Assembly: GCA_946539105.1 (NCBI GenBank)
Contig: CAMNHG010000079.1
Coordinates: forward strand, 1 to 6,241
Source: an uncultured Clostridia bacterium
Lineage (GTDB): Bacteria; Bacillota; Clostridia; Oscillospirales; Acutalibacteraceae
Length of the DNA: 6,241 nucleotides
Direction: 5' to 3'
The translations under genes were made by a program, and so were the position numbers. A model generated the notes under the pieces. It had not been told where the DNA came from. It was given only the letters and a program-made list of their open reading frames with translations, and ran no database searches. Shown here one piece after another: positions 1-5,123 of this stretch (position 1 is its first letter; every line of letters begins with the position of its first letter).

Positions 1-55
1 GAGCGCCAGGTTCGCAATCTGGAGGTCAGGGGTTCGATCCCCCTATGGTCCACCA
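1..55 (+). tRNA. tRNA-Ala (anticodon CGC), 5'-truncated by window edge
   Basis: The 3' three-quarters of a tRNA are visible: the end of the D arm (GAGC), a five-pair anticodon stem (CCAGG with TCTGG, one G-U) around loop TTCGCAA, a five-base variable region, a T arm (AGGGG, TTCGATC, CCCCT), the 3' acceptor strand ATGGTCC, discriminator A and an encoded CCA. The anticodon at 13-15 is CGC, which reads the alanine codon GCG. The U at acceptor position 70 fits the G3-U70 identity pair of alanine tRNAs, but its 5' partner lies outside the window. No T-run terminator follows directly. Confidence 0.93.
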
Positions 56-60
56 GAAAC

Positions 61-78
61 GCTTCACTGACGTGAAGC
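61..78 (+). other. Short hairpin just downstream of the tRNA
   Basis: GCTTCAC (61-67) and GTGAAGC (72-78) form a perfect seven-pair stem with loop TGAC, six bases after the encoded CCA. No T-run follows, so it is not a standard intrinsic terminator. It could protect or help process the tRNA transcript's 3' trailer. Confidence 0.45.
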
Positions 79-83
79 TCAAT

Positions 84-174
84 GAATAGTGAATAATGAA
101 TAGTGAATAATTTATAATTAGATTAACCTTAAAGCGTTTCCGATATATTATTCATTCTTCATTATTCACTATTC
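84..174. repeat. Imperfect AT-rich palindrome with 28-bp arms, MITE-like or intergenic repeat
   Basis: Arms at 84-111 and 147-174 are inverted copies agreeing at 26 of 28 positions, separated by 35 bases. The left arm lies within two perfect tandem copies of the 14-mer TGAATAGTGAATAA (83-96 and 97-110). No ORF lies inside, and I see no convincing flanking target duplication. The shape fits a small non-autonomous repeat or a large RNA hairpin; which of these it is cannot be told from one copy. Confidence 0.7.
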
Positions 175-291
175 TTTATTAAAATGAAAGATTTTTAGTT
201 TCCGAGTTGATGAAACTTTACTAATCCGTCATAGAGCGACAATAAAGTAGAAACATTGCGGTTTTGCTTAAAAAATTAAGGAGGAACTATT

Positions 292-1104
292 ATGAAAAAA
301 TTGAAGCTGAATCTAATACTAATGACCGCCGCAGCTGCGGTATTAGCGTTATCTGCGTGCCAGACAAAACCTAATGCCGATACAAGCGGTACGACGTCTC
401 AGTCATCTGCACTGTCGTCGTCACAAGCGTCTTATCAGTCATCTGCACTGTCGTCGTCACAAGCGTCTTATCAGTCGTCTTCGCTGTCTTCTGTTACATA
501 TGACTCGAGCAGTTCATCAGGTGCGGTTTTTGACCCTGACGTTCAGACAAAACTGCCGGATTCCGACCGCAATGATTTTGAATATATTGCTAAGGATGTC
601 GGTACAAAAAGGATTGAATTTGGCAAGTACTACGGCTTTTCGGCTGCAACCTGTGTAACCCGCAATCTGTCTTTTAACAATTCCAAAACTCTGTACGGCG
701 ATTACTCGCTATCGAGCGGACTGCGTCCTGTTGAGAGCACTCTTGATGATTTTTGCAATTTGTATAATATCAGCTCCGACAATGCGATTACCTCGTACAC
801 AAGCAATAACATACTGACATATCACTATCAGTTTAACAAAAATCTACTCAGTACCTATAGGACTGACAACGACAATTCTTATGTTATTATTGAAACCTGT
901 TGGTCGTACCAAGACGGCAAGTGGGAACGTATGAGCGTTACAGACGAAATCGCGCTTGCTCAGGGTAAATCCACTCTGTCGAGCGACGCAATCTTCTCGG
1001 TTGCCATTGAGCTCGACAATGAAACAAAGAGCAAAGTAAAGTATGTTTATGTATCTTACGGAACCCCGAAGGAATTTAATCTCTTTAACAGTCACAGCAG
1101 CTAA
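292..1104 (+). CDS. Putative secreted lipoprotein of unknown function with serine-rich repeat stalk
   Basis: I do not recognise the family. The 270-residue product begins with a lipoprotein signal: basic residues 2-5, a hydrophobic stretch at about 6-20 and lipobox LSAC, with C23 the predicted lipidated residue, so the protein should be anchored on the outer face of the cytoplasmic membrane. Residues 31-77 are a low-complexity Ser/Thr/Gln stalk, including two identical 12-residue units QSSALSSSQASY (37-48, 49-60) and a partial third. From about residue 80 to 270 the sequence looks like a folded domain rich in Tyr, Asn and Asp, with cysteines at 121, 155 and 203; I see no known catalytic motif. 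The start is supported by AAGGAGG at 278-284, seven bases upstream of the ATG. The gene stands alone between the tRNA/repeat region and a terminator. A substrate-binding or cell-surface role is possible but not shown. Confidence 0.85.
   Translation: MKKLKLNLILMTAAAAVLALSACQTKPNADTSGTTSQSSALSSSQASYQSSALSSSQASYQSSSLSSVTYDSSSSSGAVFDPDVQTKLPDSDRNDFEYIAKDVGTKRIEFGKYYGFSAATCVTRNLSFNNSKTLYGDYSLSSGLRPVESTLDDFCNLYNISSDNAITSYTSNNILTYHYQFNKNLLSTYRTDNDNSYVIIETCWSYQDGKWERMSVTDEIALAQGKSTLSSDAIFSVAIELDNETKSKVKYVYVSYGTPKEFNLFNSHSS
400..492 (+). repeat. 36-bp in-frame tandem repeat in the lipoprotein stalk
   Basis: Bases 400-435 and 436-471 are identical 36-mers, each coding for 12 residues. A diverged 21-base partial third copy runs 472-492. 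Identity at silent positions points to a recent duplication or slippage event, and the unit length keeps the reading frame, so copy number could vary without breaking the protein. Confidence 0.9.
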
Positions 1105-1127
1105 TAATTATTGTTAGATATTAGCTG
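1098..1127 (+). other. Hairpin spanning the lipoprotein stop codon
   Basis: CAGCTAAT (1098-1105) and ATTAGCTG (1120-1127) form a perfect eight-pair stem with a 14-base loop, and the TAA stop lies in the left arm. A second small stem, CGATGC with GCGTCG (1131-1136 with 1143-1148), follows. Neither has a T-run, so they are more likely 3' mRNA structures than terminators. Confidence 0.4.
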
Positions 1128-1193
1128 TTCCGATGCAGCATTGCGTCGCGGATAAGCAGATAAATCATTTTCCGATAAAACAAAAACATATTT

Positions 1194-1233
1194 AAACACC
1201 GTTTCGGTTTTTAGGTTGAAGCGGTGTTTTCGT
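1194..1233 (+). terminator. Rho-independent terminator of the lipoprotein gene
   Basis: Stem arms 1194-1205 and 1218-1229 give 12 pairs (AAACACCGTTTC with GAAGCGGTGTTT, one G-U) around a 12-base loop. The stem ends in a T-rich tail, TTTTCGTTT. It lies about 90 bases after the lipoprotein stop and points away from it. Confidence 0.65.
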
Positions 1234-1241
1234 TTAATTAT

Positions 1242-1281
1242 AAAAAAGCAGGGAGTACCGGTTGATACTCCCTGCTTTTCT
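1242..1281 (-). terminator. Strong bidirectional terminator, chiefly for the minus-strand symporter/phosphoesterase unit
   Basis: AAAAGCAGGGAGTA (1244-1257) and its perfect complement (1266-1279) form a 14-pair stem with an 8-base loop. Read on the minus strand it is followed by six T residues. It begins 15 bases after the phosphoesterase stop codon. The A/T-flanked symmetry means it could also stop plus-strand read-through from the lipoprotein gene. Confidence 0.9.
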
Positions 1282-1294
1282 GTATGTCGGTTTT

Positions 1295-2113
1295 CTATTT
1301 GCTTAGCTCCGGAGACAGATGAATAACTACTGCCTCTCTGGGATTTAACAGCCTCGGTACGGCAGCGGTATTAGAGCAACCTGCCGATATCACCAGGCGG
1401 TTGTCAAATATTCCCCTGTCATATTTTGGGAACAGTCCCGATGACGATGATAATAAGCCCTTGCCGAATATCCTGAACTGACCGCCGTGGTTGTGCCCCG
1501 ATAAAACAAGGTCTATGTCCGTTTTCTTAACAAACCTGTCGTAGTACTCGGGATGGTGGCACAGCAGAACCTTGAATCCGTTTTTTTCGGAAAAGCTATT
1601 CAGCCAGTCCTCATCGTAAAATGAGGATAATCCTCCTATTAACATATCCTGTCCGTTAATGGTTGCTTTAACAGAATTATTATCGAGCAGGGTAATATTG
1701 TTTTTCGATAAAACAGAATAATCGGTTTCTGTCAATTCTTCCTCGTGATTGCCTATACTCATAAAACTCGGCGCGAGCTTTCCAGAGGCTTCCAAAAACC
1801 GGTAGGCGTTTGCGGTATCGGGAATGTTTTTATTGCGCGAAATAACTCTAACGACGTGGTCGATGTACGTGGCAATGATAAAAACAACAGACTTAAATGG
1901 ATTCAGCTCCTTGATCCTTTTGTAATGTTCATCGCCGAACCTTTCAAGCGTGTCTCCGGCAATCGCAATCATATCGGGCGAAGCACTCTTAAGAAGCTCA
2001 AAAATATCATCCGACCTGCGCTCGTGCAAATCGCTGATCAGCCCGATTTTGACAGGCTGTTTTATTTTATTCGATTTTACTTCATACTCCGTCAGCACAG
2101 CGGATTGTTTCAT
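1295..2113 (-). CDS. Calcineurin-like metallophosphoesterase (YkuE-type)
   Basis: The 272-residue product carries the full dinuclear-metal phosphoesterase motif series: DLH (D28, H30), GDT (53-55), GNHE (121-124), the CHHPEY block (185-190) and GHNHGGQ (206-212). These residues normally bind two metal ions and hydrolyse phosphomonoester or phosphodiester bonds. The C-terminal layout, SAG...PRLLNPREAVVIHL, resembles YkuE-type membrane-proximal enzymes. Unlike many of those it has no N-terminal signal or membrane anchor. The spacing between GDT and GNHE is about 65 residues, longer than I would expect, and contains a hydrophobic stretch at 75-91. The start has GGAG at 2124-2127, ten bases upstream. 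The gene lies 50 bases downstream of the symporter gene with no terminator between, so the two are probably cotranscribed. The substrate is unknown and cannot be read from the sequence. Confidence 0.9.
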   Translation of the reverse strand: MKQSAVLTEYEVKSNKIKQPVKIGLISDLHERRSDDIFELLKSASPDMIAIAGDTLERFGDEHYKRIKELNPFKSVVFIIATYIDHVVRVISRNKNIPDTANAYRFLEASGKLAPSFMSIGNHEEELTETDYSVLSKNNITLLDNNSVKATINGQDMLIGGLSSFYDEDWLNSFSEKNGFKVLLCHHPEYYDRFVKKTDIDLVLSGHNHGGQFRIFGKGLLSSSSGLFPKYDRGIFDNRLVISAGCSNTAAVPRLLNPREAVVIHLSPELSK

Positions 2114-2130
2114 ATCATTCTCGCTCCGTT

Positions 2131-2147
2131 CGGTATATGATATGCCG
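2131..2147. promoter_or_regulatory. 17-bp palindrome between the symporter and phosphoesterase genes
   Basis: CGGTATA (2131-2137) and TATGCCG (2141-2147) are inverted arms with one G-T pair around a 3-base centre. The site lies four bases upstream of the GGAG ribosome site of the phosphoesterase gene. It could be an operator or a small mRNA stem between the two cistrons; no T-run makes it a terminator. Confidence 0.35.
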
Positions 2148-2163
2148 CAAAGATTAATTTATG

Positions 2164-3582
2164 CTATTTCCAGAAGCTGAGCTTGGAATCGTCAAGTCCG
2201 ATATCCTTTGCTTTAAATGTCGGATTAAGGCGTTTTTTCTTCTGTTTCTCAAAATCGCGCAGAGCTTTAATCGCAACTCCCGAGAGAATAATACAGCACG
2301 GTATGTTAATTAGCGTCATTCCGCCCATCGTAATTTCCGCCATACTCCACGCCAAATCCATCGGGGCGAGCGCGCCGACAAAGATAACTATAACGCAAGC
2401 TATATAGAAGAAGGTCATAAATTTCTTTGACGGCGGGCGTTTTTTGTTGAGGTACGCCAGGGCGTTGTCAACATAGTAGAGGTTGCCGATAAGCGTTGTG
2501 AACGCGAACAGCACCATTGCAATCGTAATAAAAATCGGACCGAAGCCGCCGAAAACAGTTGAAACAGCATTTTGAACGTACGGAGCACCTGCGGCGTCCG
2601 CGGAGTTTTCAACGCCCGAGCAAAGACACATAAGAGCGGTAGCCGTGCACAGGAGCATTGTGTCGATATAAACGGATATGGTCTGAACCAAGCCCTGCTT
2701 TGCGGGGTGAGTAACATCTGCCGATGCGGAAGCGTTAGGAGCAGAACCTACTCCGGCTTCGTTTGAGTAAAGACCTCTTTTGATTCCGTAAACCATACAC
2801 GAGCCGCTCAGTCCGCCGAGGATTGCCTTGAAGTCAAATGCGTCGCGGAAAATTTGCGCGAAAGCGTTAGGAATATTCGGAATGTGAGCGAAAATAATAA
2901 TGAGTGAGATTAAAACGTAAGCAATACCCATAAACGGAACAATTTTTTCGGTGAGCTTGATAATGCGCTTTCCGCCGCCGATTACGCAGAATGCCACGCC
3001 TGCCGCCAGCAAGCCGCCGACGATAACCGGAGTCCAAAGCTCGTCGTAAAAGTCATATGCGACAAACGATGACTGCAAATTGTAGGAGCACAGCAGGTTA
3101 AATCCAAAGGCGTAGGTCGCAATAAGAAATATGCAAAAAAGTCCGGCGACAAACGGCAGGTGAAGTGCCTTTTCAATATAATACGCCGGACCGCCGAAGC
3201 TGTTGCCGTCCTTGTCCTTCTGCTTAAAAATCTGCGCGAGCGTACTCTCAATAAACGCCGACGACGCGCCGATAATGCACATCACCCACATCCAGAAGCA
3301 CGCGCCCGGTCCGCCGAGACAGATTGCGGTTGAAACACCTACGATGTTACCTGTGCCGACGCGCGACGCGGTAGAGACCATTAGAGCCTGGAACGACGAA
3401 ACCTTTTGAGAGGATGCCGGCTTTTCGACAATTAGCTTGCATGCCGTGCCGAACAGCCTGATCTGTACAAACTTGGTGCGAAACGTAAAAAACAATCCCG
3501 CGGCGGCAAGGACGATGATTAGAATAGGGTAGTACATAACATCATCGACTTTGCCGAAAAAATCAGTAATTGCCTGAAACAT
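2164..3582 (-). CDS. Alanine/glycine:cation symporter (AGCS family)
   Basis: This 472-residue integral membrane protein belongs to the sodium (or proton):alanine/glycine symporter family, which imports small neutral amino acids; some members (AlsT/GlnT-like) carry glutamine, and the substrate cannot be settled here. Family hallmarks are visible: SRVGTGNIVGV (73-83), GGPGACFWMW (90-99), the SNEAGVGSAPNASASA block (273-288) and HPAKQG (292-297). Hydrophobic segments recur at about 18-34, 78-112, 143-165, 184-202, 215-233, 305-321, 346-366, 389-407 and 421-440, fitting the 10-11 helix fold. The C-terminus is a short basic cytoplasmic tail. I chose the ATG at 3582 because AAGGAGG (3590-3596) sits seven bases upstream; an in-frame ATG at 3624 would add 14 residues but put the Shine-Dalgarno sequence inside the coding region. 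It is the first gene of a probable operon with the phosphoesterase and is divergent from the CdaR-type regulator. Confidence 0.95.
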   Translation of the reverse strand: MFQAITDFFGKVDDVMYYPILIIVLAAAGLFFTFRTKFVQIRLFGTACKLIVEKPASSQKVSSFQALMVSTASRVGTGNIVGVSTAICLGGPGACFWMWVMCIIGASSAFIESTLAQIFKQKDKDGNSFGGPAYYIEKALHLPFVAGLFCIFLIATYAFGFNLLCSYNLQSSFVAYDFYDELWTPVIVGGLLAAGVAFCVIGGGKRIIKLTEKIVPFMGIAYVLISLIIIFAHIPNIPNAFAQIFRDAFDFKAILGGLSGSCMVYGIKRGLYSNEAGVGSAPNASASADVTHPAKQGLVQTISVYIDTMLLCTATALMCLCSGVENSADAAGAPYVQNAVSTVFGGFGPIFITIAMVLFAFTTLIGNLYYVDNALAYLNKKRPPSKKFMTFFYIACVIVIFVGALAPMDLAWSMAEITMGGMTLINIPCCIILSGVAIKALRDFEKQKKKRLNPTFKAKDIGLDDSKLSFWK

Positions 3583-3589
3583 ATTCTGT

Positions 3590-3596
3590 CCTCCTT
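3590..3596 (-). promoter_or_regulatory. Ribosome binding site that decides the symporter start
   Basis: Read on the minus strand this is a perfect AAGGAGG followed by seven bases (ACAGAAT) and ATG. It places translation initiation at 3582, not at the upstream in-frame ATG at 3624. Confidence 0.9.
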
Positions 3597-3623
3597 GATT
3601 AAAAATTTTAGAGTATTTATCCA

Positions 3624-3629
3624 ATTATA
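3624..3629 (-). promoter_or_regulatory. Candidate -10 box for the symporter operon
   Basis: The minus strand reads a perfect TATAAT here, which would give a leader of about 35 bases before the ATG. At spacings of 16-18 bases the upstream hexamers match TTGACA at no more than two positions, and the inverted repeat 3641-3660 covers much of that place. This suggests an activator-dependent promoter. A second perfect TATAAT at 3665-3670 is an alternative. Confidence 0.45.
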
Positions 3630-3640
3630 ACCTAACCTGT

Positions 3641-3660
3641 ATAGGAGTATTTTGTCCTAT
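3641..3660. promoter_or_regulatory. Operator-like inverted repeat ATAGGA-N8-TCCTAT
   Basis: Perfect six-base arms at 3641-3646 and 3655-3660 are separated by eight bases, giving a centre-to-centre half-site spacing of 14 bp. The site lies 11 bases upstream of the minus-strand TATAAT at 3624-3629, overlapping its -35 position. A further ATAGGA occurs at 3710-3715. Confidence 0.4.
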
Positions 3661-3672
3661 GAGAATTATATT

Positions 3673-3690
3673 TGTTACAAAATTGTCACA
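3673..3690. promoter_or_regulatory. Imperfect palindrome TGTNACAA-NN-TTGTNACA
   Basis: The 18-mer TGTTACAAAATTGTCACA pairs with its own complement at seven of nine positions per half. It lies directly upstream of the minus-strand TATAAT at 3665-3670. It resembles the GlnR/TnrA nitrogen-control consensus TGTNA-N7-TNACA, but with eight spacer bases in place of seven, so that identity is doubtful. Confidence 0.4.
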
Positions 3691-3693
3691 TAT

Positions 3694-3713
3694 CTATCAC
3701 ATTAATGTGATAG
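3694..3713. promoter_or_regulatory. Perfect 20-bp palindrome, probable regulator binding site
   Basis: CTATCACATTAATGTGATAG is fully self-complementary over 20 bases. It lies between the minus-strand and plus-strand promoters, about 70 bases upstream of the plus-strand -35 box. A dimeric repressor or activator site is the simplest reading. The divergently encoded CdaR-type protein is a candidate binder, by position only. Confidence 0.55.
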
Positions 3714-3782
3714 GATATTCGTAAATCAGGGTGCAATAATGCAAAATCCCCAAAAAATTCCGAAAAAATTTGTTAATAGAGG

Positions 3783-3811
3783 TTGATTTTTTCTCTGATT
3801 TTGTGTAATAT
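3783..3811 (+). promoter_or_regulatory. Sigma-A-type promoter of the CdaR-like regulator gene
   Basis: TTGATT (3783-3788) and TAATAT (3806-3811) each match consensus at four of six positions and are separated by an ideal 17 bases. Runs of A upstream (about 3752-3770) could act as an UP element. Transcription would begin near 3818, giving a leader of about 80 bases. Confidence 0.5.
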
Positions 3812-3833
3812 GTATATGAGGGTATTGTAAACT

Positions 3834-3862
3834 TTTGCGCCCAAAACGCGGTTTGCGCCCAA
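3834..3862 (+). repeat. TTTGCGCCCAA direct repeats and GCGC-capped leader hairpin
   Basis: TTTGCGCCCAA occurs at 3834-3844 and again at 3852-3862, an 18-bp period, inside the predicted leader of the regulator gene. The transcript can fold as GCGC, bulge CC, AAA, loop ACGCGG, TTT, GCGC (3837-3858). The octamer TTTGCGCC also occurs twice before ftsE. Confidence 0.5.
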
Positions 3863-3896
3863 TTTCAAAAATATTGCAGAAAAAGAGGTAAGAGAT

Positions 3897-4982
3897 ATGT
3901 CTAACAGATTATTTCAGGGTATAGTGCATCAGATGAAGGATGCAGTGGACAGAACAATCGGTGTTATCGACGAGACTTCGGTTGTAATTGCCTGCTCCGA
4001 GCTTGGAAAAATCGGAGAGGTTAACGAGAGTATCAATTCGGAAACCCTCAGCTCAACAGCTCCGTTTGTTATTAGCGGCTATACATATAAATCATTCGGC
4101 AACAGCGCGAAGTACGATTACGCCGTGTTTGTTCAGGGCATGGACGAATATGCTCAAAAATACGCTCAACTGCTGGCGGTATCATTTGCCAGCATCAAGC
4201 AGTATTACGACGAAAAGTATGACCGTTCAAACTTCATCAAGAACGTAATTCTGGACAACATTCTTCCCGGCGATATTTACCTCAAGGCAAGAGAGCTTCA
4301 CTTTAACAGCGAGGTTTCCCGTGTTTGCCTGCTCATCAAGATAATTTCCAAAACCGATGTTTCTGCTTATGATATTGTTCAAAATCTTTTCCCCGACAAG
4401 TCGAAGGATTTTGTTATCAACATTAACGAGGAGGAAATCGCTCTTGTAAAAGAGGTTAAGCCCGACACCGAGAGCCGTGACCTTGAAAAGCTCGCAAGCT
4501 CTATCGCGGATACGCTGTCAAGCGAGTTCTACACCCACTGCGTTGTAGGTATCGGCACAACCGTTACAGGCATCAAGGATTTGGCGCGTTCCTTCAAGGA
4601 AGCGCAGTCGGCTCTTGAGGTTGCAAAGGTATTTGACACCGAGCGTACAATCGTAAGCTACGATAACCTCGGAATCGCCCGTCTTATTTATCAGCTTCCG
4701 ACAACTCTGTGCAAGATGTTCCTAAAGGAAGTTTTCAAGCGCGGTTCAATCGAGACTCTCGATCAGGAGACTCTGTTCACAATTCAGCGTTTCTTCGAAA
4801 ACAACCTCAACGTTTCGGAAACATCAAGAAAGCTGTTTGTTCACCGTAACACTCTTGTTTACAGACTTGAAAAAATCAAAAAGCTGACGGGACTTGATTT
4901 GCGCGAGTTTGAGGACGCTATCGTATTTAAGGTAGCTCTTATGGTTAAAAAATACCTTAACGCCAGCCCCGCGAAGTATTAA
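3897..4982 (+). CDS. CdaR/PucR-family transcriptional regulator
   Basis: The 361-residue product has the three-part layout of the CdaR (sugar diacid regulator) family. Residues 1 to about 110 resemble the diacid-recognition/sensor domain, with the GVIDETSVVIACSELGKIGE block at 22-41. A region at about 125-250 fits the degenerate GGDEF-like linker domain; no GGDEF active-site signature is present, as usual in this family. Residues 295-355 form the PucR-type helix-turn-helix, with NVSETSRKLFVHRNTLVYRL (305-324) as the DNA-contacting core, followed by TGLDLREFED (331-340). It should be a cytoplasmic DNA-binding protein responding to a small ligand; the ligand is unknown, and related proteins respond to glycerate, purine catabolites or amino acids. 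GAGG at 3885-3888 lies eight bases before the ATG. It is transcribed divergently from the symporter operon, the usual layout for a regulator and its target, and is followed by a terminator. Confidence 0.9.
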   Translation: MSNRLFQGIVHQMKDAVDRTIGVIDETSVVIACSELGKIGEVNESINSETLSSTAPFVISGYTYKSFGNSAKYDYAVFVQGMDEYAQKYAQLLAVSFASIKQYYDEKYDRSNFIKNVILDNILPGDIYLKARELHFNSEVSRVCLLIKIISKTDVSAYDIVQNLFPDKSKDFVININEEEIALVKEVKPDTESRDLEKLASSIADTLSSEFYTHCVVGIGTTVTGIKDLARSFKEAQSALEVAKVFDTERTIVSYDNLGIARLIYQLPTTLCKMFLKEVFKRGSIETLDQETLFTIQRFFENNLNVSETSRKLFVHRNTLVYRLEKIKKLTGLDLREFEDAIVFKVALMVKKYLNASPAKY

Positions 4983-4987
4983 ACATC

Positions 4988-5034
4988 CGCTCCTGAACAC
5001 GTTTAAAAGCGTGTTCAGGGCGTTGGCATTTTTT
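4988..5034 (+). terminator. Rho-independent terminator after the regulator gene
   Basis: CCTGAACACG (4992-5001) and CGTGTTCAGG (5010-5019) form a perfect ten-pair stem with an 8-base loop. It extends by CGC/GCG (4988-4990 with 5020-5022) across one bulged T. A run of six T residues follows at 5029-5034. The six-base gap before the T-run makes it less than ideal, so some read-through into ftsE is possible. Confidence 0.65.
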
Positions 5035-5038
5035 GCCT

Positions 5039-5104
5039 TTTGCGCCAAGGGGTATTTGCGCCCCCTGCGCGGTAACATTAATTACAGCGGTTTATCCGAC
5101 CGCT
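5039..5104 (+). promoter_or_regulatory. Structured leader upstream of ftsE
   Basis: Two hairpins precede ftsE. The first is GCGC, bulge CA, AGGGG, nine-base loop, CCCCT, GCGC (5042-5070). The second is AGCGGT with ACCGCT around a seven-base loop (5086-5104), ending nine bases before the weak ribosome site AAGGTG (5113-5118). TTTGCGCC occurs at 5039-5046 and 5055-5062. I see no convincing -35/-10 pair, so where ftsE transcription starts is open. Confidence 0.45.
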
Positions 5105-5123
5105 TGAAAACCAAGGTGTATTT

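Larger units (their letters stand above)
3583..3896. promoter_or_regulatory. Divergent promoter region between symporter and CdaR-type regulator
   Basis: This 314-base AT-rich stretch contains no supportable gene. From left to right it holds the symporter ribosome site (3590-3596), a minus-strand TATAAT (3624-3629), an inverted repeat (3641-3660), a second minus-strand TATAAT (3665-3670), an imperfect palindrome (3673-3690), a perfect 20-bp palindrome (3694-3713), A-rich tracts around 3751-3770, a plus-strand promoter (3783-3811), a GCGC-capped hairpin with TTTGCGCC repeats (3834-3862) and the regulator's ribosome site, GAGG at 3885-3888. The density of symmetrical sites suggests regulated transcription in at least one direction. 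Confidence 0.7.

Noticed and set aside
56..140. Nine-base inverted repeat GAAACGCTT (56-64) / AAGCGTTTC (132-140)
   Set aside because: It crosses the larger palindrome (84-111/147-174), so the two could not form together without a pseudoknot, and the arms are short; it may be chance. Not listed as a feature.
207..235. TTGATG with CATAGA at 17-base spacing as the lipoprotein promoter
   Set aside because: The -10 matches only three of six positions, and other equally weak pairs exist in this AT-rich stretch.
1..291. Genomic-island attachment site at the tRNA-Ala 3' end
   Set aside because: No integrase gene and no second copy of the tRNA 3' end is visible in the window.
844..1095. Antisense reading frame opposite the lipoprotein gene
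   Set aside because: It has no visible ribosome site or family resemblance and is explained as a shadow of the real gene; similar overlapping frames in the symporter, regulator and ftsE regions were rejected for the same reason.
3582..3624. Longer symporter start at the ATG at 3624 (14 extra residues)
   Set aside because: The perfect AAGGAGG at 3590-3596 would then lie inside the coding region, and the extra residues are polar and unlike the family's N-terminus.
3732..3743. TGCA-ATAA-TGCA small inverted repeat
   Set aside because: Four-base arms are too short to separate from chance in AT-rich DNA.
5056..5084. TTGCGC ... TAATTA as an ftsE promoter
   Set aside because: Both boxes are poor matches, and the first overlaps the TTTGCGCC motif, which better explains it.
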